Part shown: positions 1 through 8,684 of the stretch, piece by piece
How the letters are laid out: each line of letters begins with the position of its first letter
Position numbering within the stretch: position 1 is the first letter of the stretch
DNA from: Verrucomicrobiota bacterium
Lineage (GTDB): Bacteria; Verrucomicrobiota; Verrucomicrobiia; Limisphaerales; J093
Direction of reading: 5' to 3'
Assembly (NCBI GenBank): GCA_022710935.1
Contig: JAKLFY010000002.1
Coordinates: forward strand, 111,376 to 175,375
Length of the DNA: 64,000 nt
Notes under the pieces: model-generated
What the model saw: only the letters and a program-made list of their open reading frames with translations
Database searches by the model: none
Told to the model about the DNA's origin: nothing
Position numbers and translations under genes: made by a program

Positions 1-647
1 GCTGGCTGGTCATTCCCGACCGTGTGGGCAAGGGCGGCGCGCTGATTGAAGGACTGCGCCTGGCGCCGGAAGCGGACATCATCGGATACGCCGACGCCGA
101 CGCGGCGACGTCGCCGGCCTCGCTGCTCGAGTTGGCGGCCCGGTGCCGGGACTACGACTGCGCGGTCGGCTCGCGCCGGGTGCCGGGCGCCGTCATCCAC
201 CAGTCGCAGCCCAGCCACCGCCAACTGGCCAGCAAGGTCTTCCATTGCATCGTCGAGTTCCTGTTCGGGATGGGGATTCACGACACCCAGTGCGGAGCGA
301 AATTCCTGCGCCAACACATGGCTTTGAAAATCCAGGATCGCCTGCTCATCGCGGACATGGCCTTCGATGTGAACCTGCTCTATGCCGTCAAACACGCGGG
401 CGGCACGATGATCGAGGTGCCGGTGGATTGGACCGACCACCTCGGTTCCACGGTCCGGTACTTCCGGACCTCGCTGGTCATGCTCCTCTCCGTTGTCCGA
501 CTCCGGCTCGTTTACTCGCCCTTCTACTCCTGGCTGGGGCCCATCCGCCCTCTCGAAGCCTGGATCTACAAGGCATTGCGCAATCCGCCGCCGCTCGCCG
601 TGCCTCCGCCTGACCGTTCGGCAACCCGAAGACCACCCGGGCGGTAA
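1..647 (+). CDS. Family 2 glycosyltransferase, 5'-truncated
   Basis: The reading frame is open from base 3 and runs off the left edge, so the N-terminus is missing. The visible part resembles the dolichyl-phosphate glucosyltransferase/DPM-like branch of GT2: a GKGGALIEG segment precedes YADADAATSP, whose DAD is the expected metal/nucleotide-sugar DxD motif. A CGAK segment and a downstream D-hydrophobic stretch fit the acceptor side of the GT-A fold. A hydrophobic stretch near residues 155-185 could lie at the membrane. The likely role is transfer of a sugar to a lipid phosphate carrier in envelope glycan synthesis. The sugar and acceptor cannot be told from the sequence. Confidence 0.8.
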   Translation, partial: WLVIPDRVGKGGALIEGLRLAPEADIIGYADADAATSPASLLELAARCRDYDCAVGSRRVPGAVIHQSQPSHRQLASKVFHCIVEFLFGMGIHDTQCGAKFLRQHMALKIQDRLLIADMAFDVNLLYAVKHAGGTMIEVPVDWTDHLGSTVRYFRTSLVMLLSVVRLRLVYSPFYSWLGPIRPLEAWIYKALRNPPPLAVPPPDRSATRRPPGR

Positions 648-698
648 GGCGTGAGAGGACGCGGGCGCAGATTCCTGAATTCCGGGACCGACCCCTTT

Positions 699-719
699 GC
701 GATGAAGTGTGCGATGAAG
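699..719. repeat. 21-bp dispersed repeat, copy 1
   Basis: This 21-base stretch, two GCGATGAAG units joined by TGT, is the exact reverse complement of 44472-44492. It lies in the 148-bp gap between the convergent glycosyltransferase and anti-sigma genes. I see no gene in that gap. Confidence 0.7.
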
Positions 720-795
720 ATCCTGCAACCACATCGACAAGCATCGAGAATGTCCAAACTCCAGTGTCCGGCGCGAAGCGACCGGGCATGCCGGC

Positions 796-1062
796 TCATG
801 AATTCGGCGGTGGAGACGCCGCAGGGGTGTGGGTTTGTTGCCAACGCGCGCGAAGCGCGGCATGCAGTTGGTCCCGAAAGGCGAGGGGCAAGTCGTACGG
901 CTCCCCCGCCTTGTAGAGCGTGATCGTTTTGCGAATGTTGTCCACGACAACCTGGCAGGGATTGCATCCGGCGAGATGCCGCTCGAACTCGACGCACAAC
1001 CCGGCGGCGGTCTCGCCGTCGACATACTCATTCAAAAGAGACAGCAGCTCGTCACAGTTCAT
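796..1062 (-). CDS. Zinc-binding anti-sigma factor
   Basis: This short protein (88 aa) has the zinc anti-sigma (ZAS) signature H29-x3-C33-x2-C36, preceded by Cys3 and Cys23. Proteins of this type bind an ECF sigma factor in the cytoplasm and release it on a signal, often a redox one. It starts 37 bp after the ECF sigma gene on the same strand, the usual sigma/anti-sigma pairing. No transmembrane segment is visible, so it looks like a soluble regulator rather than a membrane sensor. The conserved ECF partner makes the assignment fairly secure; the signal is unknown. Confidence 0.82.
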   Translation of the reverse strand: MNCDELLSLLNEYVDGETAAGLCVEFERHLAGCNPCQVVVDNIRKTITLYKAGEPYDLPLAFRDQLHAALRARWQQTHTPAASPPPNS

Positions 1063-1099
1063 AAACGGCTTCTATCAGGAGCCACCATCGGGCAGAAGG

Positions 1100-1789
1100 T
1101 TACAGGGCCGGCGCCGGGTCCCCATCGTGCCGATGCGGGGCCAACCGCCGGGCCGGGTCTCCAAACACCTTCGTCAGCCGTTCCCGCAACTGGAGCCGGG
1201 CGCGGAGCAGGCGGACCTTCACGTTGACCTCGCTGATCCCCAGAAACTCGGCCGTCTCGCGCACCGAAAACCCCTCGACATCCCGAAGCAGAAACACGAG
1301 GCGATGCTTCTCATCCAGCTCCGCAAGAGCGGCTTCAATCAGTTCCCGTGTTTCGTTGCGCTCGGCCAGTCTCTCCGGGCTCTGCCGCCAGTCGGCGATG
1401 TACTCCGGATGAGGGATCGCCTCGCCCCCGGCGGAAGGGTCCATGGCGTGGTCGAACGACACCACGTCGAGCCCCTCGCGTTTGCGGATGACTTTCAAGG
1501 CGGCGTGCGTGGCAATGCGCGCCAACCACGTGGCGAACGAAGCCTCCCCCCGAAAGCCCGCCAGGCTCTCGAGCGCGCTCAGGAAAGCCGTCTGCGTCAC
1601 ATCCTCCGCGTCCTGTTCCTGGCGCAGAATGCGCAGGGCAAGCGAGAAGATGTGGCGCTCGTGCCGATTCACCAGCAGCTCGAAAGCAGCCAGTTCGCCC
1701 GCCTGGGCGCGGCGCACCAACTCGATGTCCGCGGGTGAATCACCCGCCTCGGTCGGTGATGGCTTGGGTCGCGGCTCTTCCGATCTCAC
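1100..1789 (-). CDS. RNA polymerase sigma factor, ECF family
   Basis: Sigma region 2 spans about residues 33-103 with the core DAEDVTQTAFL and a FATWLARIATH segment. A variable acidic linker follows, then region 4 at about 150-207 with the helix-turn-helix ETAEFLGISEVNVKVRL. At 229 aa it is of normal ECF size with an extra N-terminal tail. The start is a GTG without an obvious Shine-Dalgarno sequence. It sits between a YggS-like gene and an anti-sigma gene, with 36 and 37 bp gaps, so the three are probably co-transcribed. The sigma factor would direct transcription of a stress regulon under control of the downstream anti-sigma factor. Confidence 0.92.
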   Translation of the reverse strand: MRSEEPRPKPSPTEAGDSPADIELVRRAQAGELAAFELLVNRHERHIFSLALRILRQEQDAEDVTQTAFLSALESLAGFRGEASFATWLARIATHAALKVIRKREGLDVVSFDHAMDPSAGGEAIPHPEYIADWRQSPERLAERNETRELIEAALAELDEKHRLVFLLRDVEGFSVRETAEFLGISEVNVKVRLLRARLQLRERLTKVFGDPARRLAPHRHDGDPAPAL

Positions 1790-1825
1790 AAAGGATTGAA
1801 ACCCAACACGCTCGAATCCGGGCCG

Positions 1826-2509
<684 letters not shown>

Positions 2510-2691
2510 GCCGGCGAGGGTAAGAGGCCGGGAGCGAAAGACAAGTGCCATGCGCCTTAGCCCGACCTTTGTCGACCGCCCTCGGGCTTGACATCCCGCG
2601 GAGTGAGGTCAGAGTTTCGTGTGTGTATTCCAGTTTGTGACAGGAGTTTGTTGCGCTCATTGCAGCCACAACGTGTGAAGATCAGAGTCTT

Positions 2692-5600
2692 ATGAAAACA
2701 AGGAACATCTCCCAAAGCGTCTTGATCGGCGCGCTCGCCTGGCTGGGAATCGGCCAGGGCAATCTGGCGCAGTCGGCTGAGATCGCGAATTCGATCACGG
2801 AATTCTCCGGCAACCAGGGCCAGAACGGCTGGTTCCACGGCTATCGTTACTTCTATGACGGCCTCACCGTCGACTACGACGTATCGACGGAGTTCCTCCC
2901 GTTCGCCGGCGGGGTGGGCCAGGGGGATTGGGACGGCTTCGGCCAGCAGTGGACCGGGAGCGCCTGGGACCTGAACACCTCGGGGGCGCCCTGGACATAT
3001 CTGGCGGCCGAAGGGGTTCATCCCAACGGCATCAACAACGGCGAGGAGCATTGGGTCATCCGCCGCTGGACAGCGAGCGAACTGGGCGGCAATACCTGGC
3101 TGGGCGTCCAGTGGAACGTCCGCAAGGAGAACCTCAACGGCGCGGGCGTGACCGGCGCCCTGCACGTCAACGGCGTGCGTGTTCAAAGCGCTGCCGTGGC
3201 CGGCAACGACGGCGTTGGAGTCACGCAGACCTACTGGGTCGTCGCGAAATCCACCGACGTTTTCGACGTGATTCTCAGCCCGGTGGGCCCGAGCGGGGAC
3301 ACAGGCGACGGCGCGGATGGTTCGTTCACGTGGATGGTGGTGACCGCCACGGCTGACACCGATGGCGACGGTCTCCCGGATGCATGGGAGGAGGTTTACT
3401 TCCCGGGCGACCTCACCAAGCTGAGCGGCGGCGGGGACTACGACGCGGACGGGCTCAAGGACCTTGCCGAACTGCAGCGCGGCACCGATCCGACCAAGTC
3501 CGACACCGATGCCGACGGCCTGGTCGATGGCGTCGAGACGGACACGGGCACCTATGTGAGTCCGACCGACACCGGGACCAGCGCGATCCGGGCTGATACG
3601 GATGGCGACGGTCGCACCGACGGCGACGAGGTCAATGGCGATCCGAAGACCGATCCCACCGACCCGGACAGCGACGACGACAACTACAGCGACGGTTCGG
3701 AGGTCGGCTCAGGCCATGACCCGAACGACGGGACCAACAACCCCGACACCACGTGGATCGCGCACTCGAGACTCGAGTTCAGCACGGACGGCTCGCAAGG
3801 AGCGAATGACTGGTACGGCGGCTACCGCAACTACACGGCCGACGGCGGCGGAATCAACTACAATCCCGACACCGCCTTCATTCCTTTCACGCCCGATGTC
3901 TGGACCGGCGCGGGGTGGGATCTTGCCCCGAGCACCGCGCCCTGGACCGAACTCGGTGCCGAGTCGACGCATCCGGCCGGCGCATCGCCCACGCACTGGA
4001 CGGTTCGTCGCTGGGTGGCTACGGAACTGACGCAGACCACGCCGCTGGCCCTCCGCTGGCACGTCCGCAAATCCAACGTGAGCTGCGGCAATGGCGTGAC
4101 GGGCGCCCTGTACATCAATGGCGAGCGCATGGACGCGGTCACAAACGCCTTCGACAACGGCACGGGCTTCACACGCACCTTCTTCGCCAATGTCGAGGTC
4201 GGCGATAAGATCGATCTGATCCTCAGCCCCCGGGGCACGGACAACGGCGACGCCGATGGCTGCGACGGAAGCGCCAATTGGCTCGTGGTCGACCCGACCA
4301 TTCCGCCCAACCCGAAGCAGCCGGACGGCTCGCCCTTCATCCCGGTGGGCGCCGGCGACACCGACGCCGACGGCATGCCGGATGCGTGGGAGGAGATCTA
4401 CTTCCCGGGTGACCTGACGAAACTCACCCTGGACGGCGACTATGACGCCGATGGTTTGAAAGATCCGGGCGAATACGCACGCGGCTCTGATCCGACAAAC
4501 CCCGACACGGACGGCGACGGCCTCGGCGACCTGGTCGAGACCGGCACCGGCGTGTACGTCAGTCCGACCGATACGGGCAGCAGCCCCACCAAGACGGACG
4601 GCGACGGCGACGGCATTGACGATTACGCCGAGGTGACCGGCGTCCCGCCGACCGATCCGAACAAGGCCGACACCGACGGCGATGGATTCTCGGATCTCGC
4701 CGAGTTCGAGTGGGGCACGAACCCTGTCGACCCCGCCGACAATCCGCTGGCCCAGGTGATCGCCAATTCCGAAAAGGAGTTCTCCGGCACCCAGGGGCAG
4801 GACGGCTGGTACAACGGCTATCGGATCTACACCGACGGAGTCAGCACCGTCGATTACGACCCGAACGTCGAGTTCATTCCGTTCGATGAATGGATGTGGA
4901 CAGGCGCCCTTTGGGACCTGGATTCGGGCGGTGCGGCGCCCTGGACGACGATCGGCGCGCTCGATCTGCATCCCAACGGCATCAACAACGGCGAGGAACA
5001 CTGGCCCATCCGCCGCTGGGTTGCCGCCGAGGTCACCCAGACCATCCCGGTCGCGCTCATCTGGAATGCGCGCAAGGGCAATGCCAACCCAACCGGTGTG
5101 ACCGGATCGCTCCATGTCAATGGCGTCCAGGTGGACCACCTCACCATCTCCGGCACCGACACCACCGGTCAAATCCGGCGTTTCTACGTCAACCTCAAAC
5201 CGAACGACATCGTCGATCTCGCCTTGACGCCCGAAGGTCTGAATGGCGATCGGGGCGACAGCTACGACGGCTCGATCACCTGGCTCTGGGTGGACAAGAA
5301 GATCCCCAAAGAACCGCGCCAGCCCGATGGTTCGCTCTTCATCCCCATCGACGCGAAGGATACCGACGCGGACGGTCTGCTCGACTTCTGGGAATTGATC
5401 TACGCCGCCGATCTCACTGTGCTCACGGGCACGGGCGACAACGACAGCGACGGAGTGGCCAACACGGTGGAATTGGCTCGCGACAGCAATCCGCTGGAGT
5501 CTGACACGGACGGTGACGGCCTGGGCGACGCCGTCGAGACCAAGACGGGGACGTTCGTCGGCGCCGCCGACACCGGCACCGATCCGCGCAAGGCGGATAC

Positions 5601-6567
5601 CGATGGCGATGGGCGCACGGATGGCGAGGAAGTCAACGGAACGCCCAAGACCAATCCGCTTCTGTTCGATACGGACGGCGACGGTTTCAGCGACGGCGCC
5701 GAGGTCGCGTCGGGCCACGATCCGAACGATCCGGATCACAATCCAAACACCACGGTGATCGCCGATTCGATCGTCGAGTTCACCACGACGGGCGAGCAGG
5801 GCGTCAACGGCTGGTTCTACGGGTATCGCAACCTGACCGCGGATGGCGGCGCCCAGAACTACAATCCGGACACGGCCTTCATTCCGTTCCCCGCGGAGGT
5901 CTGGACGGGCGCGCAGTTTGATCTGAACACCAGCGGAGCGCCCTGGACCGAACTCGGTCGGGAGACCACCCATCCGAATGCCGGGACCGGCGACACGCAC
6001 TGGACCATCCGCCGCTGGGTGGCCACCGAGTTGACCAAACTGACGCCGCTGGGCGTCCGTTGGCATACGCGGCACGTCAACGTGGCGTGCGGCGGCAACG
6101 GCATCACCGGCCTGCTGTACGTGAACGGCGTGCTCCAGGATTCGGTGGTGATCGCCTTCACGGACGGCACCGGGGTCATCCGCACCTATTACATCAACGC
6201 CCAACCGGGCGATAAGATCGATCTCGCGCTCAGCGCCAAGGGAACCGATGGCATCGAGACCGACGGTTGCGACGCTTCGGCCAACTGGTTCCAGGTCGAT
6301 CCGACCATCCCGCCCAACCCGAAGCAACCGGATGGCACGCCGTTCATCCCGGCCGGCAGCCAGATCACGGTGACCACCGCTTACAACGCGGCCCAAAGCC
6401 AGCTCACGTTGAACTGGAATGCGGTCGCCGGATCCACCTACACGGTCTGGGGGACCATGGATCTCAAGGCGTGGGTCCAGGTCCAGACAGGCATTGCCAC
6501 TGGCAGCCACACCATCCAGATCGGCGCGACCCCCGCTTATCAGTTCTATCGCGTTTCGCAGCCTTAA
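2692..6567 (+). CDS. Giant exported protein: four ~330-aa modules with thrombospondin type 3 repeats
   Basis: A 1291-aa protein with a signal peptide (about residues 1-29). Four modules begin with I-A-[NHD]-S at residues 31, 356, 690 and 1023, a period of 325-334 residues. Each has a ~200-aa globular part with recurring W[FY]xGYR, APWT, HW-x-[IV]RRW and TGxL[YH][VI]NG signatures. In modules 1-3 this is followed by ~130 residues of calcium-binding type 3 repeats such as DTDGDGLPD and DTDADGLVD. Module 4 lacks the calcium block and ends in a ~65-aa C-terminal domain (NWNAVAGSTYTVWG) of a kind common at the end of verrucomicrobial exported proteins. No catalytic motif is visible. A cell-surface adhesive or carbohydrate-binding role is inference. 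Confidence 0.8.
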   Translation: MKTRNISQSVLIGALAWLGIGQGNLAQSAEIANSITEFSGNQGQNGWFHGYRYFYDGLTVDYDVSTEFLPFAGGVGQGDWDGFGQQWTGSAWDLNTSGAPWTYLAAEGVHPNGINNGEEHWVIRRWTASELGGNTWLGVQWNVRKENLNGAGVTGALHVNGVRVQSAAVAGNDGVGVTQTYWVVAKSTDVFDVILSPVGPSGDTGDGADGSFTWMVVTATADTDGDGLPDAWEEVYFPGDLTKLSGGGDYDADGLKDLAELQRGTDPTKSDTDADGLVDGVETDTGTYVSPTDTGTSAIRADTDGDGRTDGDEVNGDPKTDPTDPDSDDDNYSDGSEVGSGHDPNDGTNNPDTTWIAHSRLEFSTDGSQGANDWYGGYRNYTADGGGINYNPDTAFIPFTPDVWTGAGWDLAPSTAPWTELGAESTHPAGASPTHWTVRRWVATELTQTTPLALRWHVRKSNVSCGNGVTGALYINGERMDAVTNAFDNGTGFTRTFFANVEVGDKIDLILSPRGTDNGDADGCDGSANWLVVDPTIPPNPKQPDGSPFIPVGAGDTDADGMPDAWEEIYFPGDLTKLTLDGDYDADGLKDPGEYARGSDPTNPDTDGDGLGDLVETGTGVYVSPTDTGSSPTKTDGDGDGIDDYAEVTGVPPTDPNKADTDGDGFSDLAEFEWGTNPVDPADNPLAQVIANSEKEFSGTQGQDGWYNGYRIYTDGVSTVDYDPNVEFIPFDEWMWTGALWDLDSGGAAPWTTIGALDLHPNGINNGEEHWPIRRWVAAEVTQTIPVALIWNARKGNANPTGVTGSLHVNGVQVDHLTISGTDTTGQIRRFYVNLKPNDIVDLALTPEGLNGDRGDSYDGSITWLWVDKKIPKEPRQPDGSLFIPIDAKDTDADGLLDFWELIYAADLTVLTGTGDNDSDGVANTVELARDSNPLESDTDGDGLGDAVETKTGTFVGAADTGTDPRKADTDGDGRTDGEEVNGTPKTNPLLFDTDGDGFSDGAEVASGHDPNDPDHNPNTTVIADSIVEFTTTGEQGVNGWFYGYRNLTADGGAQNYNPDTAFIPFPAEVWTGAQFDLNTSGAPWTELGRETTHPNAGTGDTHWTIRRWVATELTKLTPLGVRWHTRHVNVACGGNGITGLLYVNGVLQDSVVIAFTDGTGVIRTYYINAQPGDKIDLALSAKGTDGIETDGCDASANWFQVDPTIPPNPKQPDGTPFIPAGSQITVTTAYNAAQSQLTLNWNAVAGSTYTVWGTMDLKAWVQVQTGIATGSHTIQIGATPAYQFYRVSQP

Positions 6568-6610
6568 GCGATTCAGCGCGCCGCGAGGCGCGCGCAGTCG
6601 ATTCGATCAC

Positions 6611-6649
6611 GCCGCGCCCGCCGGGGGTCCGATCCCCGGCGGGCGCGGC
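6611..6649 (+). terminator. Perfect 16-bp hairpin after the giant exported protein gene
   Basis: Bases 6611-6626 are the exact reverse complement of 6634-6649, with a 7-nt loop. The stem is entirely G/C. It begins 43 bp after the stop codon and no T-run follows, so it is terminator-like but not a classical intrinsic terminator. It could also act as an mRNA 3' end stabiliser. Confidence 0.6.
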
Positions 6650-6652
6650 CCC

Positions 6653-6757
6653 TTGGGAGTTGGGAGTTCGGAGTTGGGAGTTCGGAGTTGGGAGTTCGGA
6701 GTTGGGAGTTCGGAGTTGGGAGTTCGGAGTTGGGAGTTCGGAGTTGGGAGTTGGGGG
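6653..6757. repeat. 14-bp tandem repeat (two related heptamers)
   Basis: At least six exact tandem copies of a 14-base unit, TGGGAGTTCGGAGT, run from 6661 to 6744, with degenerate units on both sides. The unit is two related 7-mers (GGAGTTG and GGAGTTC). It occupies the gap between the giant exported gene and the leuA leader. A 7-bp periodic repeat of similar style lies inside gspK at 51915-51946. Confidence 0.9.
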
Positions 6758-6832
6758 TTGGACGTTTCCGGGTCCTGGCCGGGAGGCGCCTCGAGGCCTT
6801 GAGTCGAGTGGCGAGCGCGTTGGATTAATTAT

Positions 6833-6859
6833 TTGACTCGCCGGGGGGCTCCTTCTAAT
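6833..6859 (+). promoter_or_regulatory. Likely sigma-70 promoter of the leuA leader
   Basis: TTGACT at 6833-6838 and TCTAAT at 6854-6859 each match the consensus at five of six positions, separated by a slightly short 15-bp spacer. Transcription would start near 6866, only about 6 nt before the leader-peptide ATG at 6872. The leader would then be translated from an almost leaderless mRNA. Confidence 0.6.
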
Positions 6860-6871
6860 GTGGCCTCAACG

Positions 6872-6940
6872 ATGAACGGGATTGTGAATCTGGCTCTGCG
6901 GGCGCTGCTGCTGTTGCGCGGCGTGGCGGTCGGGTTCTAG
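6872..6940 (+). CDS. leuL: Leucine-rich leader peptide of the leuA attenuator
   Basis: A 22-codon ORF starts with ATG at 6872 and stops with TAG at 6938. It has six Leu codons, four consecutive at codons 12-15 (LLLL, 6905-6916), plus one Ile and three Val. This branched-chain bias, directly before a terminator and a 2-isopropylmalate synthase gene, is what a transcription-attenuation leader looks like. Codons 17-20 (6922-6930) can pair with 6968-6976, part of the terminator stem. The peptide would have no function other than reporting charged leucyl-tRNA. It is far too short for routine gene calling. Confidence 0.75.
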   Translation: MNGIVNLALRALLLLRGVAVGF

Positions 6941-6961
6941 AGCAATCCCCAGGATTTCCGG

Positions 6962-7000
6962 AGCCCCACTGCCACGAACGGCGGTGGGGCTTTCTGTTTT
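6962..7000 (+). terminator. Intrinsic terminator (attenuator) before leuA
   Basis: An 11-bp stem pairs 6963-6973 with 6980-6990 (one G-U pair), closing a 6-nt loop, and TTTCTGTTTT follows at once. It lies 22 bp after the leader-peptide stop and 106 bp before the leuA start. It is the only hairpin in the window followed by a clear T-run, and it sits upstream of a gene rather than downstream. Confidence 0.85.
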
Positions 7001-7105
7001 GGGCCTGCATCGTCGTCGGCATCGGTGGTTATGCTCCGGGGAATGGAATGGGCAGATTGCCCAGACAACAACATGCAGAGAACGAACGGAAAGTGCAGGA
7101 ACACC

Positions 7106-8677
7106 ATGAAGAACGAGCGCATCGTCATTTTTGACACGACACTCCGCGATGGCGAACAATGCCCGGGGGCCTCGATGAATCTCCGCGAGAAACTCGAAGT
7201 GGCCCGCCAACTGGCCCGGCTGAAGGTGGACGTGATTGAGGCCGGATTCCCCATCACCAGCGAGGGCGACTTCGCCGCCGTGCAGACCATTGCGCGCGAG
7301 ATCAAGGGCCCTGTGATTGCCGGCCTGGCCCGATGCGTGCCGGCGGACATCGACCGCGCCGCCGCGGCCGTGAAGCCGGCGGGCAAGCGGGCGCGGATTC
7401 ATGTCTTTCTCGCGACGTCGAAGATCCACCGCGAGTTCAAGCTCAACAAGGCGCAGAGCGAGATCATTCGCCTTTCAGTCGAGGGCGTGAAGCGGGCGAG
7501 ATCCTACGTGACGGATGTCGAGTTCTCCCCGGAGGACGGTTCCCGCACCGAGCCGGAGTTTCTCGTGCAGGTGTGTCAGGCCGTTGTGGCGGCGGGCGCC
7601 ACTACGGTGAACATCCCGGACACGGTCGGCTGGGCGATGCCCGACCAGTTCGGCGCGCTCATCAAGCAGCTTCACGATGCGGTTCCCGAGTTCCAGTCGG
7701 GCAAGGCGGTGATCAGCGTGCATTGCCACGACGACCTCGGCCTGGCGGTCGCGAACTCCCTTGCCGCGGTCCGGGCCGGCGCGCGGCAGATCGAGTGCAC
7801 GGTCAACGGCATCGGCGAGCGGGCCGGGAACGCTTCGCTCGAGGAGGTGGTCATGGCGTTGCGCACCCGCGGGGATTGGTTTCGGGGTTTCCAGTGCGGC
7901 GTCAACCCGCGCGAAATCGTCCGGTCATCGAGGCTTGTCTCCCGGATGAGCGGTTTGGGGGTCCAGCGCAACAAGGCGATTGTCGGCGAGAACGCCTTCG
8001 CCCATTCCAGCGGCATCCACCAGGACGGCATCCTCAAGAAGCGCGAGACCTACGAGATCATGGATCCGCAAGACGTCGGGTGGGGCACCACCGAGTTGCC
8101 GCTGACCAAGCACAGCGGGCGCGCCGCGGTCGCGGCCCGGCTGCGGCAGCTCGGGTTTCGGATGAGCGACGCCGAGGTGCAGGCCATCTTCACGCGGTTC
8201 AAGGAGATCGGCGACAAGAAGAAGTTCGTGTACGACGACGATCTCACGGCGCTGGTCGAGGACCGCATCACCGAGGTGCCGGAAACCTGGTCGCTCGATT
8301 ATCTTCATGTCACCAGCGGCAGCCGGACCGTGCCGACGGCCACAATCCAATTGCGCACCGCGGGGCGCGGAAAGGCCGTCGAGACGGTCCAGGATGCGAG
8401 CATCGGCGACGGCCCGGTGGACGCCGTTCTCAAGGCCATCGACCGCCTGACCCGCACAAAGGGGAAACTGCTCGACTACGCCTTGCGCGCGGTGTCCCAG
8501 GGCATGGATGCCTTGGGCGAGGTCACAACCAAGGTGGATTTCGGGGACGGCCAGGTGGTGACCGGCAAGGGCGCGAGCACCGATGTCATCGAGGCGAGCG
8601 CGCGGTCGTATCTGAACGCCGTGAACCGATACCTGGGCAGCCATGCCAAGTGTTCGGGCGGCAATCGTCAGCCGTGA
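7106..8677 (+). CDS. leuA: 2-isopropylmalate synthase
   Basis: First committed enzyme of leucine synthesis: condenses acetyl-CoA with 2-oxoisovalerate in the cytoplasm. At 523 aa it has the typical long LeuA length. The HMGL-like TIM barrel begins with FDTTLRDGEQCPG (residues 9-21), carries the metal-binding HCHDDLGLAVAN near residue 205 and NGIGERAGN near 235. The C-terminal leucine-sensing LeuA dimer domain covers about 390-523. I chose the ATG at 7106, preceded by CAGGA at a good distance, over upstream in-frame ATGs that would run into the attenuator region. Regulation by leader-peptide attenuation is strongly suggested upstream. Confidence 0.95.
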   Translation: MKNERIVIFDTTLRDGEQCPGASMNLREKLEVARQLARLKVDVIEAGFPITSEGDFAAVQTIAREIKGPVIAGLARCVPADIDRAAAAVKPAGKRARIHVFLATSKIHREFKLNKAQSEIIRLSVEGVKRARSYVTDVEFSPEDGSRTEPEFLVQVCQAVVAAGATTVNIPDTVGWAMPDQFGALIKQLHDAVPEFQSGKAVISVHCHDDLGLAVANSLAAVRAGARQIECTVNGIGERAGNASLEEVVMALRTRGDWFRGFQCGVNPREIVRSSRLVSRMSGLGVQRNKAIVGENAFAHSSGIHQDGILKKRETYEIMDPQDVGWGTTELPLTKHSGRAAVAARLRQLGFRMSDAEVQAIFTRFKEIGDKKKFVYDDDLTALVEDRITEVPETWSLDYLHVTSGSRTVPTATIQLRTAGRGKAVETVQDASIGDGPVDAVLKAIDRLTRTKGKLLDYALRAVSQGMDALGEVTTKVDFGDGQVVTGKGASTDVIEASARSYLNAVNRYLGSHAKCSGGNRQP

Positions 8678-8684
8678 GCGGACA

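Noticed and set aside
2588..2593. A TTGACA -35 box before the giant exported gene
   Set aside because: No matching -10 element is found at 15-19 bp spacing, so it was not called a promoter.
3709..6510. A 933-codon open frame on the minus strand
   Set aside because: It is opposite the giant repeat protein, has no recognisable domains and owes its length to high GC and the repeated Asp/Gly codons of the real gene.
6653..6757. A CRISPR array
   Set aside because: Units are 14 bp without unique spacers and no cas gene is present.
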